Shown: piece by piece, positions 1-6,252 of the stretch | Layout: each line of letters opens with the position of its first letter | Numbering within the stretch: position 1 is the stretch's first letter | From: Gammaproteobacteria bacterium | Lineage (GTDB): Bacteria; Pseudomonadota; Gammaproteobacteria; J044 | Length of the DNA: 10,075 nt | NCBI GenBank assembly: GCA_003696465.1 | Contig: RFHG01000082.1 | Location: 1 to 10,075, forward strand | Direction of reading: 5' to 3' | Position numbers and translations under genes: made by a program | Notes under the pieces: generated by a model | Database searches by the model: none | The model's input: only the letters and a program-made list of their open reading frames with translations | Told to the model about the DNA's origin: nothing

Positions 1-719
1 CCCTGCGAACGCATCAGGTGCACGTGCTCCGGGGCGAGGATGCCGCTCTCGGTCACCACCAGCCGCTCGTCGCCGATGCGGGGCAGCAGTGACAGGGTGG
101 TGTCGAGCGAGGTCTCGAAGCTGCGCAGGTTGCGGTTGTTGATGCCCAGCAGGGGGAATTCAAGGCGCAGGGCCCGCTCCAGCTCCCCGGCATCGTGCAC
201 CTCCACCAGCACGTCCATGCCCAGCTCATGGGCCAGCGCCATGAGCTCGGCCAGCTGTGCATCGGACAGTGCGGCCACGATGAGCAGCACGGCATCGGCG
301 CCGATGGCCCGCGCCTCGACGATCTGGTACGGATCGACCAGGAAGTCCTTGCGCAGCACGGGCAGCCCCGAGGCCGCGCGCGCAAGCTCCAGATAGCGCT
401 CGTGCCCCTGGAAGAAGTCACGGTCGGTGAGCACCGACAGACAGGTAGCGCCACCCGCTGCATAACTGCGGGCGATGGCCTCGGGGTCGAAGTCGGGCCG
501 CAGCACGCCCTTGCTCGGCGAGGCCTTCTTCACCTCGGCGATGACTGCCGGACGGCCCTCGGCCACGGTCTGCTGCATGGCCCGGGCAAAGCCACGTGGC
601 TGCGGGGCCGCGGCGGCGCGGTCCTCGAGCTCGGCCAGCGGCAGGGTCTGGCTGCGTTCGCGTACTTCCTCGGCCTTGCGCTGGAGGATGCGACACAGGA
701 TGTCGGGCGGATTGCTCAC
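1..719 (-). CDS. trpC: indole-3-glycerol phosphate synthase (partial, C-terminus off the window)
   Basis: TrpC closes the indole ring, converting 1-(2-carboxyphenylamino)-1-deoxyribulose-5-phosphate to indole-3-glycerol phosphate in cytosolic tryptophan synthesis. I translated 239 codons from a GTG start at 719. It has the family's TIM-barrel signature: AEVKKASPSKG around residues 61-71 (catalytic Glu62, Lys64), LRKDF at 122-126 (catalytic Lys124), LVEVH at 171-175 (Glu173), INNRNL at 193-198 (Asn195) and TESGI at 223-227. Families are about 260 residues long, so only the last few tens of residues are missing. The GTG overlaps the trpD TGA by 4 bases (GTGA), which argues for translational coupling and fixes the start. 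No strong Shine-Dalgarno is seen. It is a monofunctional TrpC here; whether a trpF domain follows cannot be seen, but fusion is not expected in this gene order. Identity is very secure. Confidence 0.97.
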   Translation of the reverse strand, partial: MSNPPDILCRILQRKAEEVRERSQTLPLAELEDRAAAAPQPRGFARAMQQTVAEGRPAVIAEVKKASPSKGVLRPDFDPEAIARSYAAGGATCLSVLTDRDFFQGHERYLELARAASGLPVLRKDFLVDPYQIVEARAIGADAVLLIVAALSDAQLAELMALAHELGMDVLVEVHDAGELERALRLEFPLLGINNRNLRSFETSLDTTLSLLPRIGDERLVVTESGILAPEHVHLMRSQ

Positions 720-1738
720 AGTGCGTTGCTCAGTTCCACCAGGGCATCGAGCCTGGCTCGCGCCGCCCCGGAGTCGATCACCTCGCCGGCACGCGCAATG
801 CCGGCCCCCAGATCGTCGGCCAGCCCGCCAATATAGATGGCGGCGCCGGCATTGAGCTGGACGATGTCCCGTGCCGCACCCGGCTTGCCGTCGAGCACGT
901 CCAGCATCATCCGCAGGCTTTCCTCGGCATTGGCCACCCGGATGTCCTCGATGCGCCCGCGGCTGATGCCGAAGTCCTCCGGGGCAATGCTGTGTTCGCT
1001 GATTGCGCCGTCGCGCAGCTCGGCCACCCGGGTCGGAGCGGCGATGCTGATCTCGTCCAGCCCGTCCTCGCTGTGCACCACCATGACATGCCGGCTGCCG
1101 AGGCGCTGCAGGGCCTCGGCCAGCGGCCGCACCCAGCTGTCGGCGAAGACCCCGAGCAACTGGTTGGGGGCCCCGGCCGGGTTGGTCAGCGGCCCCAGCA
1201 CATTGAAGATGGTGCGCACGCCCATCTCCCTGCGCGGGCCAATGGCGTGTTTCATGGCCGAATGGTGCAGGGGGGCAAACATGAACCCCACGCCCACCTC
1301 CTCGATGCAGCGGGCCACCTGTTCCGGGCTCAGGTCGAGCCGCACCCCGGCGGCCTCCAGCACGTCGGCACTGCCGGAGGAGCTGGAGACGGAGCGGTTG
1401 CCGTGCTTGGCCACCCGGCCGCCGGCCGCGGCCAGCACGAAACAGCTGGTGGTGGAGACATTGAAGGTCTGCATGCCGTCGCCGCCGGTGCCGACGATGT
1501 CCACCAGATGGCTGCGATCGGCCACTTCGACGCGGGTGGCCAGGTCACGCATCACCGAGGCGGCAGCGGCCACCTCTTCCACCGTCTCGCCCTTCATGCG
1601 CAGGCCGATGAGGAAGCCGCCGATCTGTGCCGGCGTGGCCTCGCCGGTCATGATCAGCTCCATAACCCGCGTCATCTCGGCATCGGTGAGGTCGATGCGC
1701 TCGACCACGGTCTGGATCGCCTTCTGCATGGTCATCAT
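716..1738 (-). CDS. trpD: anthranilate phosphoribosyltransferase
   Basis: TrpD transfers phosphoribosyl from PRPP to anthranilate, the second step of tryptophan synthesis. The 340-residue length is normal for the stand-alone enzyme. Visible motifs are the PRPP-binding GTGGDG at 83-88, NVST at 93-96, KHGNRSVSSSSGSAD from 111, the anthranilate-site HHSAMKH at 158-164, GPLTNP at 182-187, and the metal-binding Asp228-Glu229 in EDGLDE. The start was chosen as the ATG at 1738. It overlaps the trpG TGA (ATGA) and is preceded by GGAGGAGA at 1746-1753, a strong ribosome binding site with a 7-base gap, the best one in the trp cluster. A second in-frame ATG follows at once (MMTM), and a third two codons later, so the exact initiator could shift by one to three residues. 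It is not fused to TrpG, unlike the enterobacterial protein. The trpC start overlaps its stop. Confidence 0.98.
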   Translation of the reverse strand: MMTMQKAIQTVVERIDLTDAEMTRVMELIMTGEATPAQIGGFLIGLRMKGETVEEVAAAASVMRDLATRVEVADRSHLVDIVGTGGDGMQTFNVSTTSCFVLAAAGGRVAKHGNRSVSSSSGSADVLEAAGVRLDLSPEQVARCIEEVGVGFMFAPLHHSAMKHAIGPRREMGVRTIFNVLGPLTNPAGAPNQLLGVFADSWVRPLAEALQRLGSRHVMVVHSEDGLDEISIAAPTRVAELRDGAISEHSIAPEDFGISRGRIEDIRVANAEESLRMMLDVLDGKPGAARDIVQLNAGAAIYIGGLADDLGAGIARAGEVIDSGAARARLDALVELSNAL

Positions 1739-2349
1739 GTTGCGTTCTCCTCCGGTCGGGACTGCGGAGCCGGCATCTCCAGGAAGTTGCGCAGCAGGTC
1801 GTGGCCGTGCTCGGTGAGGATGGATTCGGGGTGGAACTGCACACCCTCCACCGGCAGCTCGCGGTGGCGCACGCCCATGATCTCGTCGATGTCGCCGCGT
1901 GCATCCTCGGTCCAGGCCGTGATCTCCAGGCAGTCGGGCAGGCTCTCGCGCTCGATCACCAGCGAATGATAGCGGGTGGCGGTGAAGGGGTTGGAGAGGC
2001 CGCGGAACACCCCCTGGCCCAGGTGCTTGATGGGCGAGGTCTTGCCGTGCATGATCTCCTTCGCATGCACAATGCGCCCGCCGAAGGCCTGGCCGATGCT
2101 CTGGTGCCCCAGACACACGCCCAGAATCGGCACCTGCCCGGCAAAGTGGCGGATGGCCTCCAGCGAGATACCGGCCTCGTTGGGGGTGCACGGCCCGGGC
2201 GAGATCATGATCCGCTCCGGAGCCAGCGCCTCGATGCCGGCGATATCGATCTCGTCGTTGCGCCGCACCACCACCTCGGCTCCGAGCTCGCCCAGATACT
2301 GCACCAGGTTGAAGGTGAAGGAGTCGTAGTTGTCGATCATCAGGATCAT
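1735..2349 (-). CDS. trpG: anthranilate synthase component II (glutamine amidotransferase)
   Basis: TrpG hydrolyses glutamine and channels ammonia to TrpE for anthranilate formation. It is a class I amidotransferase of 204 residues, typical for the unfused subunit. It shows MIDNYDSFTFNL at the N-terminus, the oxyanion-side PGPCTP at 51-56, the nucleophile elbow GVCLGHQ with Cys79, the HGKTSP loop at 101-106 and the QFHPES triad block with His173 and Glu175. The start ATG at 2349 overlaps the trpE TGA (ATGA). A longer reading upstream lies in the trpE coding region and lacks family similarity. Upstream there is only a G-run (2357-2361), so translation is probably coupled to trpE. The possibility that it also serves p-aminobenzoate synthesis (as PabA) is general to such subunits; linkage to trpE makes the tryptophan role primary. 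Confidence 0.97.
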   Translation of the reverse strand: MILMIDNYDSFTFNLVQYLGELGAEVVVRRNDEIDIAGIEALAPERIMISPGPCTPNEAGISLEAIRHFAGQVPILGVCLGHQSIGQAFGGRIVHAKEIMHGKTSPIKHLGQGVFRGLSNPFTATRYHSLVIERESLPDCLEITAWTEDARGDIDEIMGVRHRELPVEGVQFHPESILTEHGHDLLRNFLEMPAPQSRPEENAT

Positions 2350-3824
2350 GACGTTTCCCCCACCAGCCGCAGGCCACGCTCGGCCAGTTCGGCGGCCTTG
2401 AATACCGCGCGGGCCTTGTTCATGGTCTCCTTCCACTCCAGCTCGGGCTTCGAGTCATAGACAATGCCGGCGCCGGCCTGGATGTTGAGACGGCCGTCCT
2501 TGATCACTGCGGTGCGGATGGCAATGGCCGTGTCCATGTTGCCGTTCCAGGCGATATAGCCCACGGCCCCGGAATAGATGCCCCGCTTGACCGGCTCCAG
2601 CTCGGCGATGATCTCCATGGCGCGGATCTTGGGCGCGCCGCTCACCGTGCCGGCAGGAAAGGTGGCGCGCAGCACATCGAAGGCATCCAGGCCCGGGCGC
2701 AGGCGCCCGGTGACATTGGAGACGATGTGCATGACATGCGAATAGCGCTCCACCACCATGCGGTCGGTCAGCTGTACCGAGCCGATCTCGGCCACACGGC
2801 CGACATCGTTGCGTCCGAGGTCGATCAGCATCAGGTGCTCGGCCAGTTCCTTGGGATCGGCCAGCAGCTCGGCCTCCAGCGCCCGGTCCTCCTCCCCGGT
2901 ATGCCCCCGCCGGCGGGTACCGGCGATGGGGCGCACGGTGACCTCACCGTCCTCGAGCCGAACCAGGATCTCCGGCGACGAGCCGACGATCTGGAAACCG
3001 CCCAGGTCCATGAAATAGAGATAGGGCGAGGGGTTGAGGCTGCGCAGGGCACGGTACAGGTCCAGCGGCCGGGCACGGAACGGGATGCCGAGCCGTTGCG
3101 ACAGCACCACCTGCATGATGTCGCCATCGATGATGTATTCGCGGGCACGCTCCACCGCCGCCCTGAAGCCTGCCTCGGTAAACCCGGAGACGAAGTCGGC
3201 CTCGGTGACCGCCTGCTCGTTGATCTCGGCCTCCGGCAGCGCCACCGGTGCGGCCAGGCGCCGCTCCAGCTCATCCAGCCGCGCCTCGGCCACCTCGCGC
3301 TGCCCGGCCCGGGCATGCACCACCAGAAACAGGCGGCCCGTGAGGTTATCGAATACCACCACCTCTTCGGACACCATCAGCAGGATGTCCGGGGTACCCA
3401 GGGGATCGGGCTTTTCGACCTTCAGCCGCGGCTCGATGTAGTGGATGGTTTCGTAACCGAAATAGCCCACCAGCCCGCCGGTGAAGCGCGGCAGGCCCTC
3501 GACCTCGGCCACCCGGAAGCCGGCCTGGAAGTCACGAATCCAGGCGAGCGGGTCGTCCACCTCGTGCTCCTCGACCACACTGCCGTCCTCGAACAGCTGC
3601 ACGCAGTTTCCGTACACCTCGAGGTGGCGCCGGCAGGGCAGGCCAATGATGGAATAACGGCCCCACTTCTCGCCGCCCTGCACCGACTCGAACAGGTAGG
3701 AGTTCGGGCCCTGGGCAAGCTTTACATAGGTGGAGAGGGGGGTATCGAGATCGGCAAGGACCTCGCGCACCAGCGGTACGAGGTCATGTTCCCCGGCCAG
3801 TGCTTCGAATTGTTGATCGTTCAT
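2346..3824 (-). CDS. trpE: anthranilate synthase component I
   Basis: TrpE converts chorismate plus ammonia to anthranilate and pyruvate, and is the committed, usually tryptophan-inhibited step. The 492-residue protein has the N-terminal regulatory domain with YLFESVQGGEKWGRYS from residue 43, which corresponds to the LLES feedback region of E. coli TrpE. NPSPYLYF at 264-271 is another Trp-pocket segment. The chorismate-binding domain follows, with GSSPEILVR at 281-289, PIAGTRRRG at 299-307, the EHLMLIDLGRNDVGR block at 329-343, and GTVSGAPKIRAMEII at 392-406. QAGAGIVYDS at 449-458 and ETMNKA closing near 471 complete the family pattern. No catalytic motif is missing, and the feedback motifs look intact, so it is probably Trp-inhibited. 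The ATG at 3824 has a modest GGATG (3831-3835) six bases upstream. A structured 104-base leader separates it from gph. Confidence 0.98.
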   Translation of the reverse strand: MNDQQFEALAGEHDLVPLVREVLADLDTPLSTYVKLAQGPNSYLFESVQGGEKWGRYSIIGLPCRRHLEVYGNCVQLFEDGSVVEEHEVDDPLAWIRDFQAGFRVAEVEGLPRFTGGLVGYFGYETIHYIEPRLKVEKPDPLGTPDILLMVSEEVVVFDNLTGRLFLVVHARAGQREVAEARLDELERRLAAPVALPEAEINEQAVTEADFVSGFTEAGFRAAVERAREYIIDGDIMQVVLSQRLGIPFRARPLDLYRALRSLNPSPYLYFMDLGGFQIVGSSPEILVRLEDGEVTVRPIAGTRRRGHTGEEDRALEAELLADPKELAEHLMLIDLGRNDVGRVAEIGSVQLTDRMVVERYSHVMHIVSNVTGRLRPGLDAFDVLRATFPAGTVSGAPKIRAMEIIAELEPVKRGIYSGAVGYIAWNGNMDTAIAIRTAVIKDGRLNIQAGAGIVYDSKPELEWKETMNKARAVFKAAELAERGLRLVGETS

Positions 3825-3836
3825 GGTTCACATCCG

Positions 3837-3890
3837 GAATCGTTCATTGCGGGAAGGGCGCGGCATCACGATGGCCGATTCACCATCGCG
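3837..3890 (-). promoter_or_regulatory. trpE leader hairpin with loop complementary to sequence beside the trpE ribosome binding site
   Basis: Read on the minus strand, CGCGATGG (3883-3890) pairs with CCATCGTG (3867-3874) in an 8-bp stem containing one G-U pair. The 8-base loop is TGAATCGG. Six loop bases, GAATCG (3876-3881), are perfectly complementary to CGATTC (3837-3842), which ends one base before the GGATG ahead of trpE. The loop could therefore form a pseudoknot, or swap partners with the start region. No U-run follows the hairpin, so it does not look like an intrinsic terminator. Control at translation initiation, or through Rho, fits better. Whether the structure forms is inference. 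This entry also covers the 104-base gph-trpE gap; I see no convincing sigma70 promoter in it. Confidence 0.4.
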
Positions 3891-3924
3891 TGTCGTGCTG
3901 CTCCCTGTCGATCCGAATGCGCAT
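3880..3924 (-). CDS. candidate trp leader peptide (14 codons, ends Trp-stop)
   Basis: Between gph and trpE lies a 14-codon reading frame, MRIRIDREQHDTRW, whose last sense codon is TGG, followed directly by TGA. It starts four bases after the gph stop, so it could be translated by re-initiating ribosomes; no good Shine-Dalgarno of its own is visible. The TGG codon lies in the 5' arm of a hairpin and the stop in its loop, so a ribosome pausing on Trp or at the stop would prevent that hairpin. Attenuation of trpE is, to my recollection, established in Pseudomonas putida, where leader peptides carry Trp codons. Only one Trp codon is present here, against the tandem pair of E. coli, and any chance 14-codon frame has some probability of ending in Trp. 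I rate it plausible but unproven. Confidence 0.35.
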   Translation of the reverse strand: MRIRIDREQHDTRW

Positions 3925-3928
3925 GGGC

Positions 3929-4621
3929 TCAATTCTGACCGTTCTGCGCCCCCGGAAGCAAGTCCGGGAGTTCGGCCATGGAGTCGATCACGGCATCCGG
4001 GTTGTAGGCGCGGATGTCCTCGCCGTGGTTGTAGCCGTAGCTCATGCAGACGATGCCAAAGCCGGCCGCGCGGGCCGCCTTCACGTCACTTTGCGAGTCA
4101 CCGATCATCAGCGAGGCCTCGGGCCGCGCGCCAAGCTGCCTGGCGGCATGCAGCAGCGGCAGCGGATCCGGCTTCTTCTTCGGCAGGGTATCGCCGCTGA
4201 CCACGATCTCGAAGCGGTCCAGGATGCCGAGGTCGCGCAGCAACGGCAGGGTGAACTGCTCGGCCTTGTTGGTCACGCAACCGAGCCGGTAGCCGGCCTG
4301 CTGCAGGAAGTCGAGCCCCTCGGTCACGCCCGGGTAGAGCCGGCTACGCTTGCTGGTGTTCTCGGCATACAGCTCGAGAAAGACCGGATAGGCGCGCTCG
4401 AACAGCGCGTCGTCGGGCTCGCCGTCGAGGCTGTTGGTCAGGGCCCGGCGCACCAGCCGCTCGACCCCGTTGCCCACCCACTGGCGCACGGCGGCCTCGC
4501 CACGGCGCGGCATGCCGATGCGGTCCATCATCTCGTCCACGCAAAAGGCGAGATCGGGCACGCTGTCCACCAGCGTGCCGTCCACATCGATGAGGACCAT
4601 CTCGGGGCGATCAAGGTGCAT
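3929..4621 (-). CDS. gph: phosphoglycolate phosphatase (HAD family)
   Basis: Gph dephosphorylates 2-phosphoglycolate, a by-product of RuBisCO oxygenation or of repair of 3'-phosphoglycolate DNA ends. The 230-residue protein is close to the usual 220-250. HAD motif I is IDVDGTLVDS with nucleophile Asp12 and general acid Asp14. Motif II is CVTNKA (Thr117), motif III Lys lies in PKKKPDP (148-153), and motif IV is GDSQSDVKAA with Asp175 and Asp179. A helical cap domain fills roughly residues 18-85. The start is the ATG at 4621, one base past the rpe stop; a Met at residue 8 is an alternative that would still keep motif I. There is no clear ribosome binding site, so translation is probably coupled to rpe. 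The rpe-gph pairing is common in proteobacteria and in autotroph cbb clusters (cbbE-cbbZ). Substrate specificity in HAD proteins is hard to read from sequence, but the neighbourhood supports Gph. Confidence 0.92.
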   Translation of the reverse strand: MHLDRPEMVLIDVDGTLVDSVPDLAFCVDEMMDRIGMPRRGEAAVRQWVGNGVERLVRRALTNSLDGEPDDALFERAYPVFLELYAENTSKRSRLYPGVTEGLDFLQQAGYRLGCVTNKAEQFTLPLLRDLGILDRFEIVVSGDTLPKKKPDPLPLLHAARQLGARPEASLMIGDSQSDVKAARAAGFGIVCMSYGYNHGEDIRAYNPDAVIDSMAELPDLLPGAQNGQN

Positions 4622-4622
4622 T

Positions 4623-5318
4623 TCAGCCTGCCCTGGCCAGCTCGTCGCGGAAGGACTTGATGACGGTGTCGTAGTCGTTGGGGTCACTGGTATCGCGGGC
4701 ACCAAACACGGCGGAACCGGCCACGAAGGTATCGGCCCCGGCCTCGGCGATCTCGCGAATGTTGTCCACCTTCACGCCGCCGTCGATCTCCAGGCGGATG
4801 TCGAGGCCGGAGTCGTCGATGATCTTGCGTGCCTGGCGCAGTTTCTGCAGCGCCGAGGGAATGAAGCTCTGGCCACCAAAGCCCGGGTTGACCGACATGA
4901 TGAGGATCATGTCCAGCTTGTCGAGCACGTAGTCCAGATAGTCCAGCGGCGTGGCCGGGTTGAACACCAGGCCGGCCTTGCAGCCTTCGTTACGAATCAG
5001 CTGCAGGGTACGGTCGATGTGCTCGGAGGCCTCGGGATGGAAGGTGATGTAGGTCGCACCCGCCTTGGCGAAATCGGGAATGATGCGATCCACCGGCTTG
5101 ACCATCAGATGCACGTCGATCGGCGCCTCGACGCCATGCTTGCGCAGTGCCTCACAGACCAGCGGACCGATGGTCAGGTTGGGTACATAGTGGTTGTCCA
5201 TCACGTCGAAGTGCACGATGTCGGCACCGGACTTGATGACGTTGTCCACTTCCTCGCCCAGCCGCGCGAAGTCGGCAGAGAGAATGGAGGGGGCGATCTT
5301 GTAGTCTTGCTTGGCCAT
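4623..5318 (-). CDS. rpe: ribulose-phosphate 3-epimerase
   Basis: Rpe interconverts ribulose-5-phosphate and xylulose-5-phosphate in the pentose phosphate pathway and the Calvin cycle. The 231-residue TIM barrel has all family blocks: IAPSILSADFARLGEE at 8-23, HFDVMDNHYVPNLTIGP at 36-52 (metal His36 and catalytic Asp38), DVHLMV at 68-73 (His70), the phosphate-gripping VNPGFGGQSF at 143-152, EIDGGV at 177-182 (catalytic Asp179) and GSAVFG at 201-206. The ATG at 5318 has a strong AGGAGAGG ribosome binding site at 5326-5333, seven bases away. It is the first gene of the rpe-gph-trp run, and its promoter should lie in the divergent region upstream. Gph follows after one base. Confidence 0.98.
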   Translation of the reverse strand: MAKQDYKIAPSILSADFARLGEEVDNVIKSGADIVHFDVMDNHYVPNLTIGPLVCEALRKHGVEAPIDVHLMVKPVDRIIPDFAKAGATYITFHPEASEHIDRTLQLIRNEGCKAGLVFNPATPLDYLDYVLDKLDMILIMSVNPGFGGQSFIPSALQKLRQARKIIDDSGLDIRLEIDGGVKVDNIREIAEAGADTFVAGSAVFGARDTSDPNDYDTVIKSFRDELARAG

Positions 5319-5338
5319 GACGGGACCTCTCCTGAAAC

Positions 5339-5365
5339 ATCATATTTCCAAAGCCGGCAATGATA
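5339..5365 (-). promoter_or_regulatory. possible -10 elements for the rpe-gph-trp transcript
   Basis: On the minus strand TATCAT (5360-5365) and TATGAT (5339-5344) resemble sigma70 -10 boxes upstream of the rpe ribosome binding site. I find no good -35 box at the right spacing for either. TATGAT would place the RNA start within about 15 bases of the rpe start codon. Either may be real, but support is weak. Confidence 0.25.
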
Positions 5366-5417
5366 CCGCAAAGCTGCCACCCATGCCCCGCAAACCCGCC
5401 CTGCGGCCGGGGAAATA

Positions 5418-5446
5418 TTGAATCCGGGGCAGCCGAACACTACAAT
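5418..5446 (+). promoter_or_regulatory. sigma70-type promoter for the NYN-domain gene
   Basis: TTGAAT (5418-5423) and TACAAT (5441-5446) are separated by exactly 17 bases; each matches the consensus at 5 or 4 of 6 positions, which is the best promoter in the window. The expected RNA start is near 5453, giving a leader of about 110 bases before the gene. A direct repeat CCGGGG (5407-5412 and 5424-5429) brackets the -35 box and might be a regulator site. Confidence 0.6.
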
Positions 5447-5452
5447 TGCCCT

Positions 5453-5562
5453 TGTAGCCAAACGGCTACGCGCGCTTCTTCCCGGTGCTATGTAAGCGGG
5501 GTTTCGTCCCCCACCGGGGGGCAGCACGCTTTCCTTCCCTGATATCCCTCAAGGTCATGTAC
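5453..5562 (+). promoter_or_regulatory. structured 5' leader of the NYN-domain gene
   Basis: A perfect 6-bp hairpin, GTAGCC-AAAC-GGCTAC (5454-5469), sits right at the predicted RNA 5' end. Downstream, GTGCT (5485-5489) can pair with AGCAC (5523-5527). Inside that helix CCCCC (5508-5512) can pair either with GGGG to its left (5498-5501) or with GGGGG to its right (5516-5521), so two hairpins exclude each other. I recognise no known riboswitch. AAGG (5551-5554) is the likely ribosome binding site, eight bases before the ATG at 5563. The leader could also be, or contain, a small RNA of its own. The rest of the 244-bp rpe/NYN gap holds nothing further that I can identify. Confidence 0.35.
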
Positions 5563-6225
5563 ATGGAACGACATGCCATCCTGCTGGACGCCGGTTATCT
5601 CAAGCACGCCATTACCTCGGGCAGCAAGCCTTTGACCGCCACCCGCATCCGGGCCCTCATTGACGAGATTTGCGCGACATCACCCTTCCACAGCCAGTCC
5701 CGGCTCTTTCGCACATACTACTACGACGCGGAACCACTCTCCGGCAAGAGTCGCTACCCAAATCCCGCCAACGGAAGACACCTGGACTTCGACAACACAC
5801 CCTTGTCGCGCAACAACCTGGCCCTCCTGCAGGACCTACGCCATTTGCCGCACCTGTCAATCCGGCTGGGCACCTTGCGGGACGCCGGTTGGCAGCTTGG
5901 AAAAAAGGCCATCAAGCCATTCACCCGGCAACAGGAAGGGAACCCGAGTCTGACCCCCGATGACTTCGTCCCGGCGATTCAGCAAAAGGGGGTCGACATG
6001 CGCATTGGTCTGGACATTGCCGCCCTGACCCTGAAAGGAATCGTCACCTCACTGGTGCTGGTTACCAACGACTCGGACTTCATTCCGGCCATGAAGTTTG
6101 CCCGTCGCGAAGGGGCGCTGATGTACCTGGTTCAATTCGGCAGCCAGGGCAGCCTGCAGGACGCACTCATTGAACATGCTGACGGCATCATCACCCTCGA
6201 CCCCCGACCTCTGAGGGAAATCTGA
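5563..6225 (+). CDS. NYN-domain (LabA/DUF88-like) putative ribonuclease
   Basis: The 220-residue protein has the layout of the NYN family, a PIN-like fold of metal-dependent RNases. ILLDAGYLKH at 6-15 carries the first acidic residue, Asp9. KGVDMRIGLDIAAL at 142-155 gives Asp145 and Asp151. LVLVTNDSDFIPAMKFARREG at 164-184 gives Asp170 and Asp172. These are the family's acidic active-site positions, and all are present, so the protein is probably active. The target is unknown. The ATG at 5563 was chosen for its spacing from AAGG; an in-frame ATG two codons earlier is too close to it. The middle part (roughly 40-135) is a basic, less conserved insert that I cannot assign. The gene is alone on its strand, between minus-strand rpe and copD-like genes, and looks less GC-rich than they do. 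Family assignment is firm; the biological role is open. Confidence 0.85.
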   Translation: MERHAILLDAGYLKHAITSGSKPLTATRIRALIDEICATSPFHSQSRLFRTYYYDAEPLSGKSRYPNPANGRHLDFDNTPLSRNNLALLQDLRHLPHLSIRLGTLRDAGWQLGKKAIKPFTRQQEGNPSLTPDDFVPAIQQKGVDMRIGLDIAALTLKGIVTSLVLVTNDSDFIPAMKFARREGALMYLVQFGSQGSLQDALIEHADGIITLDPRPLREI

Positions 6226-6249
6226 GCGCCCGCTCAGGGGCGCGCGGGC
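6226..6249. terminator. hairpin between convergent genes, possible bidirectional terminator
   Basis: GCGCCC (6226-6231) pairs with GGGCGC (6238-6243) over a 6-base loop, starting immediately after the NYN stop codon. An alternative GCCCGC/GCGGGC stem (6228-6233 with 6244-6249) is also possible. The 27-base gap between the convergent stops holds little else. No real T-run follows on either strand, so efficient intrinsic termination is doubtful. Confidence 0.4.
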
Positions 6250-6252
6250 AAA

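Noticed and set aside
596..1969. 457-codon plus-strand open frame across trpD/trpG
   Set aside because: Antisense shadow of trpC, trpD and trpG; no recognisable domain and no ribosome binding site.
1739..2377. Apparent long fusion frame running upstream of trpD through trpG
   Set aside because: The extra N-terminal part is trpG read out of frame. TrpD similarity begins exactly at the ATG at 1738, which has a strong ribosome binding site.
2727..3938. 403-codon plus-strand open frame opposite trpE
   Set aside because: It lies antisense to trpE with intact motifs; the His/Gln/Gly/Leu-rich translation is the usual antisense artefact of GC-rich codon use.
5454..5527. tRNA, SRP RNA, tmRNA or 6S RNA in the NYN leader
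   Set aside because: No cloverleaf, CCA end, SRP GGAA-tetraloop domain, tmRNA tag or 6S central bubble could be recognised; only simple hairpins are supported.
5485..5562. GTG at 5485 as a longer start for the NYN gene
   Set aside because: The extra residues have no family similarity and fall in the hairpin-rich leader; AAGG is correctly spaced only for the ATG at 5563.
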